Shown: positions 1-13,300 of the stretch, piece after piece
How positions within the stretch are numbered: position 1 is the first letter of the stretch
How the letters are laid out: each line of letters begins with the position of its first letter
From: Vitis vinifera
Lineage: Eukaryota > Streptophyta > Magnoliopsida > Vitales > Vitaceae
DNA: 64,000 bases
Reading direction: 5' to 3'
Assembly (NCBI RefSeq): GCF_030704535.1
Contig: NC_081807.1
Location: 7,652,001-7,716,000 of the forward strand
Translations under genes and position numbers: made by a program
Notes under the pieces: generated by a model
The model's input: the letters and a program-made list of their open reading frames with translations, nothing else
Databases searched by the model: none
Told to the model about the DNA's origin: nothing

Positions 1-1195
1 GTAACTTTGTGTAAAGTAATACAAGTTGGGGGAAAGAGTTATCCTATGATCTTTGTCGTTTTATCTCATTTTTCCTTGTTGCTTCCTTGTGCAATCTTGT
101 ATGGGTAAGAGTAGGTTGACTTAGAGGGCTTCTAAGCACCACACATCCTAAAATTGTGCAATATGACACTAAGCATGTTTAATTGCTAAAAAAATATTTA
201 AAATATTTTAAGTTTTATTGATTACCTACTAATTTGTGTATGGTGTCTCCATGTAACCACATATTTGCACTTGAAATATACATTTAATTGTTGGTATTAA
301 TTCATTAATTTTTATATTTTCAATTAGAGAAAAAATTTCAAATCTTAATTTTTTTATTTTAAAAAATCAATTGAAAGTTTTAATTATGGATGAACATGAG
401 TTATTGTTGGGTGTAACAATGTCATTTTTAACCTTTGGGATGACTCACCCAAATGATAGTGGTTGAATGTCATAAAAGGCTTAGCATATTCTCATTGGGC
501 ACTAAATAATTCTTAGATGACATAGTTAATGCTCGATCAAAGAATTCATATCATAGCCGAGGTCAAGGATTTGAGCCATAAGATTTATGGGTTACCCAAA
601 TGAGGCATTCGTGACCACCATTTTCAATTAATAGGATAAATTTCATTTGAATTCATATCAAACATAAAAAAACATGTTTGACAACTAAAACTTGTTTCAT
701 TTTTAAATTATTTTATATGGTTTTTACTTGTTTTTTGAGACAAGCATGCAGAATGATTAAAATTTATTTTTAGAAAATTTAAAATTTAAGATGATAAAAA
801 TTTTCATACTCACCTTGCCCATCCCATTTAAAATCATTACTTTTAAATTAGAAAATAAGGTCCTATGTGGGGAGTATTTTCAAAATAGTTCTAAAAAATA
901 GTTTTTAGATGTTTTGTAAAATAAAAGTTTGTTTGGGAATATAAAATGTTTTAAATATATTTTTTAAGTTTTTAAATACATTTTTTTTACATATAGTGCT
1001 TTAAATTTAATTATGCTCCTTATTTAATATAATTAATTTTTGAACCGTTATCTAAAAATAAGTGAAAAATGATTTTTGAAAACATCATATATTTTTTTAT
1101 TATCAAAAGGTATATATTTTTTTTAATAATGAAAATTTGTTTTCCAAAATAGTTAAATAGACTAAAGAAGTAGAGATGACAATAGAAACAACTTT
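1..1195. other. AT-rich intergenic DNA
   Basis: There is no coding frame beyond short chance ORFs and no recognisable element end. The stretch is AT-rich with homopolymer runs. I see nothing specific in it. Confidence 0.6.
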
Positions 1196-1644
1196 TTTTG
1201 GATACCATTTTGCCTCACCCCTGATGGAAAAGGTTTGAGATAAAGATAAATGAGTTTAAAGTGGGTTTTGGAAGTTTTTAAAAACTTCAGATTTGGAGTG
1301 GGTTTAGGGCGGTTCAGGTAGGACTTTGTCATGTCCCATCATGTCCTAATTATATATAATTTTAAATAAAAAATATTTTAATTGATTTCTTTTAACTTTT
1401 TAAACATAAATAAAATATTACTTTTCATAAAAAAATAAATTATAAATATTTATAATTTGTATTCATATATTATATTTATTTTTAATAAAATTTAAAAAAT
1501 AAAAAGCTTGAAAAATATTAAAACATTTTAAATGGGATGCACAAGGTTAGATGGAAATTTCCCATACTTATCCGTACTATCCCATTTCAATTCTTTTGGG
1601 TGAGATGGGAATAGATTTAAATAGGATTTTTGATAAGAGTACGG

Positions 1645-2115
1645 TAATTTTAAAAGATAATTCCTAAACCACCATTGTAGAAAAAATAATTCCAAATCTA
1701 CCGTAGTTTTTCCTAAATAGGAAAGAAAATGTTACTTTCTTTTAAAATCGTCTCTTCAAAAAATGATTTATATACTAAAATCGTCTCTTGAAAATACGAT
1801 TTCTTATAAAAAATAAAAAAATAAAAAGTTAGGAGAAATTGTCTCTTCAAAAGATGATTTTCTCCTTAAAAAAAAGAAAATTTGTTTGGGAGAAATCATC
1901 TCTTCACGAGACAATTTCCTCCAAAACAAAAAATCCATTTTTTCATTCTCTATAAATTTTTTAATTAATGATATATTTTTTAATAATATAATTATTATAA
2001 AGTTAATTAATTTTATTTACTAAATTTAATATAAAAAAATTATGATTATTGAGATATTTATCAACAATAATATTTATCAAAATATAAATTATGTTTAATA
2101 TTTAGATATTGATTT
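1645..2115 (+). repeat. Left inverted arm of fold-back element
   Basis: This arm is about 470 bp and matches the reverse complement of 3105-3690 over nearly its whole length. It holds three palindromic units, near 1745-1803, 1831-1866 and 1887-1922. The right arm is longer mainly because it holds more of these units and longer T runs. Confidence 0.75.
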
Positions 2116-3104
2116 AAAAAATATTTTCTTCTTAATCTTCAGTTTTTTCTTTAAATTAAATCAATTAATTATAACTAATAAATTTAATTTACTTTGATCT
2201 TGTTTTTTATTTATAAGATAAATAATATTTATCTAATATTTTTTATTTCTTTTGCTTTGTAATTTTTAAAAAATATTATCAATTTTATGTGAAAAATGCG
2301 TTTAAAAAAAACAAATTTGTTATTAATTTATTAAATAATTATTTACAAAATAAATAATTTTTTTATTTTAATTTTTAAATTAATTTTATTATATAATTTT
2401 AAAATTGAAAATATTAATCTTTAATTTAAAATTTAACTGTAAAAGGAATAAAATATAGAAAAATAAATTAATTTATTATTCAATAAATTAATTTTCAATA
2501 AAATTTTAAGCATTAAGAGATATAATTTTTTAAGTATTAATCAATTTAAAAAGAAATAATAATCATTATATATTAAAATATTTTATTTAGTAATTATAAA
2601 TGATAAACAACTAAAGTAATTTGAAAAAATAATAAAATATTTCTTTAAAAATTATTTAATACACTTAAAATTATAAATGATTAACTATTTTTTATTAAGA
2701 AAAATATTGAGGAAATATTTTTTTATATAAATTTTTTATCTGTTTTAAATTTTTAATGTTATAAGTTTCAAGAAAATTGATCAAATAAAAAAGAATAAAT
2801 AAAAATTAGGAAATCATTTTTTCAAAAACTATATATCCAAATAAAAGCCTTGAAATTCAAATACACAATATCATAAATATAAACACCAAGTTAATCCTTA
2901 ATTATCAAATGTTTTTAATATTAAAGAACCTAAATCACCTATTATCAAGAAAACCAATAATATTGTTCATGTAAAAATACTAAAAAGCCAACAAATATCC
3001 TAACAATTAATAAAATATCAACCATGATAAAAAAAATCAATTATTATCATGAATGCAAAAAGCCAATAACCATGTTCCTATGAACCATCAACAAAGAAAA
3101 AAAA

Positions 3105-3690
3105 ATCAATATCTAAATATTAAACTTAATTTATATTTTTATAAATATTATTGTAGCTAAATATCTCAATAATTATAATTTTTTTATATATTAAATTCAG
3201 TAAATAAAATTAATTAATTTTATAATATATATATATATATATATGTAATAATTATAATAATAATAATAATTATACTATTAAAAAATATATCATTAATTAT
3301 TTTTTTTTGGGAGAAAATCGTCTCTTGAAGACACGATTTCTCCCAAATAATTTAGTTTTTTTTTTTTTTTTTTTGAGAAAATCGTCTTTTCAATAGATGA
3401 CTTCTCCCAACCTTTTTTTTAAAAAATTATTTAAAAATAAATAAATTTTAGAAATTATATTTTCAAAAGACAATTTTTTTATATGATTTTTTTTTTTTTT
3501 TGGAGGAAATTGTCTCTTCAGCAGATGACTTCTCCCAATTTTTAAAAAAATGAATTTTAGAAATTATATTTTCAAAAACAATTTTTTTTATATATAAAAT
3601 TTTTTAAAGAGATGATTTTAAAAGAAAATAACGTTGTCTCTCTTATTAGATAAAAACTATGTATCTTAGTTTAGGAATTATTTTTTTAAA
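3105..3690 (-). repeat. Right inverted arm of fold-back element
   Basis: This is the inverted partner of the left arm. Palindromic units lie near 3308-3346, 3373-3411 and 3501-3538, with decayed ones between. The unit at 3308-3346 has stems of about 13-14 nt around a short loop. An (AT)n run at about 3224-3245 is an expansion not present at the matching place in the left arm. Confidence 0.75.
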
Positions 3691-3759
3691 GTGCGATTTA
3701 AATAAATGGGATCGGGTGACCCGTCCCATGAAGAAGTCTCTATATTTGGGCCTCTCAAA

Positions 3760-4490
3760 ATTGCTCCTTCATTTCAAAATTTTGTGAATGGGCCTGCCCC
3801 ACTTTTGGCTGTAGTTGTGCACCGTTCGAGTACGTTTTGAGTGGAAGGCAAAACAAACGAGGCAAAAAGAAATCCCAGGTGGGTGGTAAATTATGAGAAT
3901 TACGCAAAAAGAAAAAAAAAATTAAAGAAGAAGCTTCAGGGAAGATACACTTGCCCCACCAACCATCCACCTATATCATGACTCAACCCATCTTTGTTTT
4001 AATGCCTAAAAAACCAAAAGTCTCTTCTATCATATATTTTGACTTTACTGTTGTAAGTTACTGTCGAAGGAAAGACAGGAGAAGGAGACATTGCAAGGCA
4101 ACATCTGTTTCAAGGAAGCACTTTGTAATTATAAGAATTTAGAAATGATTTCAAAAAGCAATTTGGTTTGCTTGTTGAATATGAAATGAAATTGTAGTTG
4201 GAACATTTCCACAACATTTTCCCTTTTGTTTGTTCAATTATTCAATGGGTTGGATGGGAATTGGCCACCCACTTCAAACAAGAAGCTCCTATCATTCATG
4301 GTGAGTTGCCCAACCATATTTGCTTCTTCTTCTTCTTCTTCTTCTCTCTCCTCCTAGCTATCAATTTATAACATTTTAAATTCAATTATAATTCCTTGAC
4401 AAAAAGATTTTAGAAAAAGTACATAACAAATATTTGTTGCAGGATAATTTTAAATGATTTAATTTTTTTTAAACCTTATCAAATTGGTTA
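3760..4490. other. Intergenic DNA
   Basis: Short ORFs on both strands here (for example 3755-3970 and 3951-4142) have no recognisable protein character and no splice partners. A (CTT)n microsatellite lies at about 4324-4345. Nothing else is recognised. Confidence 0.5.
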
Positions 4491-4494
4491 GCAA

Positions 4495-5095
4495 CTAAGG
4501 CTTTAAAAAGTGTTTCTATTTTTAAAAACACTTTAAGGTAAAAAAATAAGACGTTTTTAAAAATTTAGAAAAATGTTTTTAACGAAACACTTGGAAGGTG
4601 TTTTTTTTTTCTAAAAAAAACACTACAAAAAATTTCAAATATTCCTAAAATATTTAAAGTGTTTCTTGCTACTCTTCTAATTTATTAATATTAAAAACAT
4701 TTTTATACTTATATTGTATATTGTCAAAAATATTATTAGAATCACCTTTTTAAATTTTTATAAAAGGTTTTTTTAACAAAAGTGTTGCAGAAGAAAACAC
4801 TTTCCGTAAAAATACTTTTATTATAAACATTATCAAACGAGTTTTAAGAGTGCATTTGACTTAAGGCAAGAATCACTTGCATTTGATAATAATTTTAAAA
4901 AGTCTTTATAATTTTTTTATTAAGTGTTTAAAAATATTAGAAGATTTTCATAAAATCATTATTAAATACATCAATATTCAAGTGTTTTTAACTTTTTCAA
5001 AATTTTAAAATTCCAAATTTTGTAAAACACCCTATATTTATTAAGAAAACACTTTTATAGTTAAAAATATTATCAAATAGATTCTAGAGTTGCTT
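4495..5095. repeat. MITE-like cluster, GTTTGACAGTNATTTT family
   Basis: This stretch has several head-to-head pieces of the type AAAACACTTT and AAAGTGTTT, plus phrases such as TATCAAACGAGTTTTAAGAGTGCATTTGAC. The same pieces recur at 21265-21500, 22415-22640, 25370-25510, 48690-48900 and 55840-55990. The imperfect inverted symmetry and lack of any ORF suggest decayed MITEs. Individual ends cannot be fixed by eye. Confidence 0.45.
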
Positions 5096-5669
5096 TGTCT
5101 TATTTATTTATTTATTTTATTGAAATAATGGGAAAATAGACCAAAAAAATTATGGGTATAAAAGAGAGATTAAATTCAAACAGAATTTTCTTTTTTATTT
5201 GGTTTGAAGTGGATATAAAAAATAAAAATAAATAAATAAATAAATTGTGATGAAAATGGGATATATATATTTAATATTTAAAAAGAAAAGGGAGTAATAT
5301 TTCTAATTTGGAGTGAGTCTTGGAGCTAGAAGTCAAATATTCCTTCCATGTGTAGAGCTAAGCAGACAGTCTCAGGAACAGGGAGAGAGAGAAAGAGAGA
5401 AAGACAAAGAGAGGGAGTGTCACATTGGAAGTGAGGCCAAGGTGGTTTCTGAGAGGAATACACAATCTCTCTCTTTGAAGCGTGTGTGTTGGTAGCACTT
5501 GGTGGAGAGAGGGTCGTAAGTTCGTAACAGTCACCGCCTACCCGTCGCTTTCAATTTCGTACCCGTTTTCCTCCTGAAAAGCTCTGTTTCGTCCACCTCT
5601 CTCTCATTTGCTCTATAATAACCACCCACGAAGCCTGAGGTGCAGACCCAATACCACAGAGAGGAAGAA
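5096..5669 (+). promoter_or_regulatory. Upstream and probable 5' leader region of the transporter gene
   Basis: The DNA changes from AT-rich to a mixed, GA-rich composition at about 5380-5480 (GAGAGAGAAAGAGAG type) and then CT-rich to 5620, as is common in plant 5' leaders. The in-frame codon at 5640 is GTG and not ATG, so the first ATG of the transporter frame is at 5670. A 60-codon ORF at 5313-5495 would be an upstream ORF if the leader reaches that far; I see no evidence that it is translated. Confidence 0.4.
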
Positions 5670-8600
5670 ATGACGGGAGCAGCGGTCAAGGCCGATGTGT
5701 TGCAGCCGCATCCGGTGAAGGATCAGCTCCCTGGCGTCGATTTCTGCGTCTCCAGCTCTCCTCATTGGGGTACTTCCTCTCTCTCTCCCCCTATGTATAT
5801 ATTGCTCTGTGTCCATATATGTTGTACACATTTACATATAGTTCCAATGCTTCTTCCAAGTTCCAACAGGGAATGATAATAGAGTCGATTTTGCGCTAAA
5901 TTACATGTTCTACCAGTCTCTGTTTCTCTGTCTTCAAATCTCTCTGTTTCTTTTGTTTTTCTACATTTCCCTGGAGTCGCTTTGTTCACGTCTTTTCTCT
6001 TTTGCTGCGCCTGGTTTTCCCGCAGTTTTTCGACTTGGTTTTAGTGGTTGAAATTAATTTTTAATTTTATTTTTGTTGGTTTTTTAATTACGTTGAAATT
6101 TTTTTTCCAGAATTTTCCTTTTTTTTTTTTTTTTTTTGGGCTCTGTGTTTGAATTGGGTGCTGTTGATTCTGTTGCCTTTTGGGTGTGTTTGGTTGATGG
6201 AAAATGTGTAGAGAAGGAAAGAAAGGGAAAAATAAAAAATAAGAATTAAATTTTAAATGGTTTATGGTGTTTTCATCTGGGATAATGAAAAGGGTCAGTT
6301 CATCTGAGATTGAATTTCCTGTTTCCTTTGCTTCTGTTCCATTTTCTCTGCAACCAAGTAGAGCATCAATCTGTTCAATTTAGATTGAGCAATCTGTTGA
6401 TTTTCCAATGATGCTTCATGCTCCATCTTGGTAATTCTATCTGTCTGCAAATGTTAAAAATTTACAATTTTCTAATGTATTCTGATTTTTCTTTTTCTCA
6501 GAATCATAATACTTTTGAGTTGGTATTGCTCAATTTCAGATGTCAAATAACTGCTTTTTTATTTTATTATTTATTTATTTATTGTAACTGAATGCAGCTG
6601 AAGCCGTCCTCCTGGGATTTCAGCACTACTTGGTAATGCTTGGAACTACCATTATCATTACGGGCATCTTTGTTCCTAAAATGGGTGGTGGCAATGTAAG
6701 AATATTGATGGTGATTGGTGTACAATTTCATCTTTCTCTTTTTTTTTCTCAAATTTTCAGTTGGGCTATATTCTTTCTATGTAACAGGTGGAGAAGGCTG
6801 AGGTGATACAAACTGTACTCTTTGTAGCAGGATTAAACACATTGCTGCAGACTTGGTTTGGAACTCGACTTCCAGTGGTGATGGGGGCATCTTACACATT
6901 CATCATTCCCATTTATTCCATTGTGTTAGCCCCGAAATATAGCACACACACTGATCCTCATGAGGTTGGTATACTAATTATTTCATGGCCTTGCTTCAAT
7001 TTCTTTTTTTTTGGGATGGGCAAGAGAAGAAATGAATTTTCTTTAGATGGGCCTTTTTTGGCTCTTTTCTTTCTCTGATTTTTGCTGAGATGGTTTTTGT
7101 ACACGTCATTTGATGGATTTGTGTCCTTATTAGCCTTATCTTGTCTGAATGAGTGATTTATTTTAGAGGTTTAAAGAAACAATGAGAGGAATTCAAGGAG
7201 CACTTCTTATTGCATCACTTTTCCCCATGATCGCTGGTTTCTTGGGATTTTGGAGAATTGTTGTAAGGTGAGATTTTGCCCAGATTCCATTCTGGACATG
7301 AGCTGGTTGTTACACACTATATATCAATTAAAATCTCATTTTCATTGTATGCCGATGTAGGTTTCTAAGCCCCCTTTCTGCAGTGCCTCTTGTAACTCTT
7401 ACAGGACTCGGGCTCTACCAATTGGGTTTCCCAAATGTAAGAGTTTTAAATTCTTCATTTCTCCATTGCATAATGCAAAATGCAAATGATTGTTCATCAA
7501 GACAATTCTACTGCTTTTATTTATTTATTAGTTTTTTTTTTCCTTTTTTTTTTTTTTTTTTTTGTAATCTGTGGTGGCTGCTGGAGTTAATTGTGTTTAT
7601 TTGGTACTGTGTGGACTGATAACGAGTTTGGTTTCCGCGATGAAGCAAAAATAGAACCAAGAAGCTTAGATTTTAGGTTCTTTCTTGAGAGTCAGATTCT
7701 ATATGGTGAACTTTAAAATTCAAAGTGTATACTTTGATCTTGGTTCAAATTAAATATGTCAAAACCCTGTTTGTTCATTTTGTCGTGAATAGCTTAGGTC
7801 ATATGATCTGACAATTCTGTTATTTTCAAGAGAGGTGATATTGGTCACCATGTGTTTTTCCCACTAGACAAGCCAGATGGGTTCACATGCATATTCAGTG
7901 AAACCGAAGGTGAAATTCCTGGAAGGTTCTCAACTAGTTTTACATGTACTTTGTCTTATTGGAAAATGATGGGAGATAATTGACTACAGAAAACAAGTTT
8001 GTTTCAATTTGGAGGAAGGACATAGTTGCTATTTATATTTGCCTCCAGAAGCCATTCTCAGTACCACCATTCATACTAAGTTGTGTAGTAGATCTTAAAA
8101 GCTAAAGTCTGAAATGACTTGAGGACTTGCCTACTTCTGTATGAACTTTTGGAATTACTGTATTATCATTTGAGTGTTTGACAGACTGGAATCTGAGAAC
8201 CTACAGAATAGTTTGGTATAGAAGATATATTAGATAGGATTCACTTAATGCTGGGTCAGGTTCCCTTTGTTCCCAGCACGCTAGAAAGCCTGGACAAAGA
8301 GAGAATCTACATGTATATCATGTTTTAAGACCCATATTAGATTAAGTCTGCTTGATTTGATCTTTAAAATCCACAGTTGATACGTCTAGAAGATGGGTAT
8401 GTAATACTTCTACACTGCTATTTTCTACTGAGCCCCCCTTATTTTGATGCTGCATTTTGTTCCATGAATCGTATTAATGTGTTTACTAAGATGGCCTTTT
8501 GTGTGTGTTTCTTTTGTGGATGGTTTGTAGCTGGCAAACTGTATTGAAGTTGGACTTCCACAGTTAATTTTGTTGGTTTTTCTCTCTCAGGTGAGTAACA

Positions 8601-10326
8601 TTCTTAATTATTATTTTTGTCAGCTAATCTTAATTTTTTTTCTCCATTGTTCATGAAGCAACAACACATTAATTTTTCATCTTTCTCCTGATGTTTCTAT
8701 ATGCATTTGGAATGTAATTTACAATGCCCTCTGGAAAAATCTTATGTAAACTCCCCTTAGTTATCTCTGATATTGTGTGCAACAAATGCCATTGCAGTAT
8801 CTCCCTCTTATAGCAAAATCAAAAAGAGCCATATTTGATCGATTTGCAGTCCTATTCTCGGTTGCATTGGTATGGGTATATGCAGAGGTCCTTACTGTAG
8901 CTGGTGCGTATGATGGAAGACCTCAAATCACACAGCTTAGTTGCCGCACTGATCGTTCTGGGCTCATTACTGCTGCTCCATGGTGAGTGCATCGCTTATT
9001 CTTAGCACCTGTACAGTTTGCAAAATAATTTTTCACATGTTATATCAAGGAAATTTTTCATTTTTTTCCCCCTTTCAAACACTATCTTGTTTTGCTTGAA
9101 ATCTAGTTTTCAATGTGTAATGGACTCAAGGCCTAGAAAATTCATGATATGTTATTTGAAGTACTTAAAATTTCAAAAGCACCTCATAAGGTGGGTGGAC
9201 TACTGACTTTGCATGATAAATGAAGAACTTATTTTTTATTCAATGAACAGAACAATGTGAAAAACAAGCAGTATTTGCATGTTACCTCAAATTTTGGGCT
9301 GTTTATTGTTATTTTTTGTTCAATAACCGACACTACAAGCAATTGACAAATATAGAAGTTGTAAAATTGCCGTGTCTTTACATATTTGTTTATTTATTTT
9401 AATCATTTTATGGTATTATCATTGGCGGTGATAAGGGAAAAAGGTCGTATCCTGCTAGGCCTTTTGCACATGTGTTAAGTGTTGATTAATGATGTTGACA
9501 AACAGCGTTTTTAGTGACTTTAGCAATATTCATTAATCAATTGTAACTTTAGACTATGATCAGTCAAGATTTAGCACACAATTGAATGGCCTGAGTTGAT
9601 TAAGATGTTAGCTGGTCATCATCAGGGTTTTTAAATTCCATAAATTAGTGTAGAATTCCATGATTTAGTGCTATCACTGCAACAGAAAAGGCTGATATAA
9701 TGTAAATATTAAGCCTTATATACTTGGGAGGCTTTGATTTTAAAATTCTTAAGCTTCCATAAACTTTGCACTGTTTTATTTCACTTCTTTAAGGTTAAAT
9801 GGGAGTCATGGTTTAAGACCTGTTCTGTTATTGTCCTTTATTAATAAATCTCTGCTTACTCAACTACATAGGAGCTGTTTATTTATTTTTCACCTCTATT
9901 AGAAACTTGTGGATCACTAACACTATCAAGACGTTGTTCCATCACATGCAGGATAAGATTTCCATATCCATTTCAATGGGGGGGTCCAACTTTTCATGCT
10001 GGAAATGCTTTTGCAGTGATGGCCGCAACTTTTGTTGCTGTTGTTGAGGTTTGTTTAGTTTTGAGCACTTCCTTAGCCTTGTCCTTAGATGGTTGCCTAA
10101 TATAATGAGTTTTCTGTTTTAATTTTTTGCTAAAAGCAATTCAGGATACAGCAAGTGTTTGGTCTTACATTTGGATGTATTTTCTAATATTTTCTTTCTA
10201 CATGTACCTGAAATGAGAGGGATATCCTAGTTAAGATGTCTTGAGAAATACCCATGTAAAGATATTAGGTGGCTGAATTTTCTGGGATTCTTATATTTAT
10301 AAATAAGAAAGAAGCAGTAGATGCAG

Positions 10327-10361
<35 letters not shown>

Positions 10362-13300
10362 AGAGAGAGAGCTTTCATTCATTACACAATTCCTTGCTAA
10401 GTTTCTTGAATTTGCATCATTGCTTCACATTCCACGTTAACTTATTTGCTTTTAGGATAAAGTTTTCTTTGTTTTTTACAGTCTACAGGTACATTTATTG
10501 CAGCATCAAGATATAGTAGTGCAACACCTATACCACCTTCTATTCTTAGCCGTGGCATTGGCTGGCAGGTAGAAATAAATTCTTTGATGTCTCTTTGTCT
10601 AGACATGTTTTTGTGATTTGATGTGCTTCATACTTACACATTGGTACTGGATCATTTTGTTTTTTTTGGGTGATTCTCAGGGAGTCGCTATTTTGCTGGA
10701 TGGCATGTTTGGTGCTGTAAGCGGATCCACTGCATCAGTGTAATGGATTTAAACTGCTGGAAAAATTGCACATTTTAGTGGGAGGATCCTTAAAGAGGAT
10801 GTCTGCTATTCTGACCTCTGTTTAACTCTTAACTTTTTTGGCATAATAAACTTGCAGAATAGTATCCCTAGCTTCTGATTCTGGAATCCATGTTACAACC
10901 TGTCAAGTCTTAACTAATTTAATTATTGATTTCTTTTAACTGCTCATAGAAAAGAAAGGAATTAGTGGGTTCTAAGACAGCTCCATAGATTGCATTTGTG
11001 GACTGGTCATATTAATTAATTTTGTAGAGGAGTTTCTACAACCGATCCAATGTGTCATGATTCTCAATTTTCTGTATGGGAACCAGATGAATGCCACAGT
11101 TGGATTTATCAAGAGGGTGGACATCCTAATCTAAGCATATATCTTGTTGCATATATGAGTGATCTTATTATATATAAATTTTTGAATTACAGTGAAAACA
11201 CTGGTCTTTTGGGATTGACACGAGTTGGAAGTCGGAGAGCAATTCAAATCTCAGCAGGGTTTATGCTTTTCTTTTCTGTATTAGGTATGTTACTTCATAG
11301 AGACAAGGTGATCCAGAAACTCTCTTGTTTCTAGTTTGATTCACAATTGATATCTAATATTATTACTTTAACACCTGTAGCATTCTTCATTTCTCTTTTA
11401 ATATATTGCAAATTGGAATTTGGCATTAATTTTTTGGTTTTATTCATTAGTTGATGGTATCATATTCTATGTCACTGCACAGGAAAATTTGGAGCTATAT
11501 TTGCTTCTATACCCTTGCCAATTGTAGCAGCTATCTACTGCATCTTCTTTGCCTATGTTGGTATGTGTCCCTTTTCAATTCTTAGTCAAGGTTATTGTTG
11601 AAATTTGTGTTCTGCTTATTTTCATATTGCTTAGTTTCTGTAATGATTGTTTCAATTGGTCATGCAAGGGAATTTTCAAAGAATTTATGCCTGATTTTTG
11701 TTAAAAAAATGTGTGATGATAATTAAACTACAAGTAATTATGTGCCAAGAATAGGAGGGAGTGGATGGATTAAATCTGATCCCTTTCTCAACAATATGGT
11801 TAGCCAAACCTAATGAAGTTTGAATATATATATCTTCATGAAATATAAGTAATTTTCCTAGAAAAATAATCTGGAAGAAGGGCCATTAAAAAACAGGAGT
11901 TTCTAATCAATAGGAACGTAGATCTTGCTTTGGATCCCTGTCAGTGAACCTACTAAATATCTTGCTGCTTAATGCTTCGCATCAGCATCATCTACTTTGA
12001 CATTCATTTGCCAGTTTTCTTTCTACATTTTGGCCAAGTTCTTCTGTGTCAATTATCATTATCCATTTCCTAAACAAAGTCAAATTGATTATTCAAAAAC
12101 CAAGAGTAATGTAACTGCTCTTAGGAGTTAACATTGAAGTCAAAACTCAGATAGTGACTGTATGCTGAAAAAAATTAACCCTTAACACCAGTCATCATAG
12201 CTTACTAAATCCATCCCTTGAACCTGTTATAGTTTCTTTAATTTACTTGCTCCATCTTGAAGCTCCCAACTATTCAATGGGCAAAGGTCAAAAATTCAGT
12301 TGGCTTTCATCATGATCATGTGCAAGTTGTAGCTTTGAATTTTGATCCACATGCTTGCAGATTATTTAAAATAATCAAAACCATGGTGCATTCAAATTAG
12401 TGGTTGAGATAATAATGAAGTTTACCTTCCTCTGTCATTTGTGTCCTGACAACCCATTTCCCCGGTTGGAATGTTAGCTTCTGTAATACTATACTAGTTT
12501 TGTTGAACCCAATAGGAAGATAGATTCCCTTGGAGGGCATGGTCAATATGGCAATCTATAGTATTCTATTAAAGCAGATTGCTCATTTGGTGCCTCCCAC
12601 TTAGAAAATAGCCACCTAAAATCTTTTCCCCAATTATGATCAAATTCTACCCCACACATGGGAATGTACTTTAAGCACATAGATGTGCCATGTGCCATAG
12701 TAACTAGTGTAAATCATTAGTACAAGAAAACAACAAATAAAACACACCTCACCTGAGCTCTCTTCTTCCCCCTGATCTCTTGTAAGAGCTCATTCTTGTT
12801 TGCTCATTCCCACATGCATATTTCATACCCTTATCCACATATTTGTTACCTTACCAAATCAGGGAACTTATCTACAATGAATCCTAAAGCACTTTATTTA
12901 GGACCTTCATCGAACAAATGCTATGTGCTACATCATGTGTGGCTAACTGGAGGACTGAAGACTGCCAAGAATTGTTGACTCCTTTCCATCAGAAAATATG
13001 TGTCAAATCCTTGCACCATTACTATCTTTGGTATGCATACATGATCTAAGTATGGAAAAGCTTTCCAGCTATAATTGGACTGTCTAAAATTAAGAATAGT
13101 TTTTCAAAAGATGTGGTTGATGCCAAAGTTCCGGATGTTACAGATAGAGAAGTGCTTTCTTGGTTGAGTTCGTTTACACTAATACGATTTTATCATAACT
13201 TTGTGTAACACCATTGACCAATCCTCTCATTATCTGATTTGAAGGAATAACCGTCTTTTTTACATTGTTGATTATAGCAGAAAACTAGTATAAACGCCTT

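Larger units (their letters stand above)
1624..3694. mobile_element. Fold-back (MULE-like) element with long inverted arms
   Basis: The left arm (about 1645-2115) and right arm (about 3105-3690) are inverted copies of each other. Examples are the outer block AATTCCTAAAC, the block TTTTCTTTTAAAATC and the inner block TTTAGATATTGATTT, each found reverse-complemented on the other side in mirrored order. Both arms carry several units of about 35 bp that are themselves palindromic (GGGAGAAATCGTCTC..GATTTCTCCC type). The roughly 1-kb centre is AT-rich and has no ORF. The 10-mer GATTTAAATA occurs directly outside both ends (1614-1623 and 3695-3704) and fits a target-site duplication. Long arms with a 9-10 bp duplication point to a MULE-type non-autonomous element. 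The outermost 20 bp of the left end do not match the right end, so the exact termini are uncertain. Confidence 0.7.
1200..3760 (+). repeat. Dispersed repeat, copy 1, split by the element at 1624-3694
   Basis: Positions 1240-1623 and 3695-3745 together form one repeat unit. The unit has a G-rich start (GAGTTT..GGGTTT), then an AT-rich body with the block TATTACTTTTCATAAAAA, then short runs of the GGGATGGG type with their complements (CCCATCCC type). The same order recurs at 35620-35975 plus 40474-40590, and inverted at 46150-46470. No coding frame runs through it, so it is probably a non-autonomous transposon family. I could not assign the class. Copy 1 is interrupted by the fold-back element. 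Confidence 0.55.

Noticed and set aside
1741..3538. CRISPR-like spacing of palindromic units
   Set aside because: Units are imperfect, unevenly spaced, inverted between arms and inside a plant transposon-like element. No cas genes and no uniform spacers.
5313..5495. 60-codon ORF ahead of the transporter start
   Set aside because: GA-repeat-driven composition (ER/RE runs), no recognisable protein and no splice phase match. At most an upstream ORF.
10681..10743. Apparent premature stop in the transporter after GSTAS
   Set aside because: GTAATG is a good donor at 10740. Splicing to 11193 restores GSTASVENTGLL, the expected family sequence.
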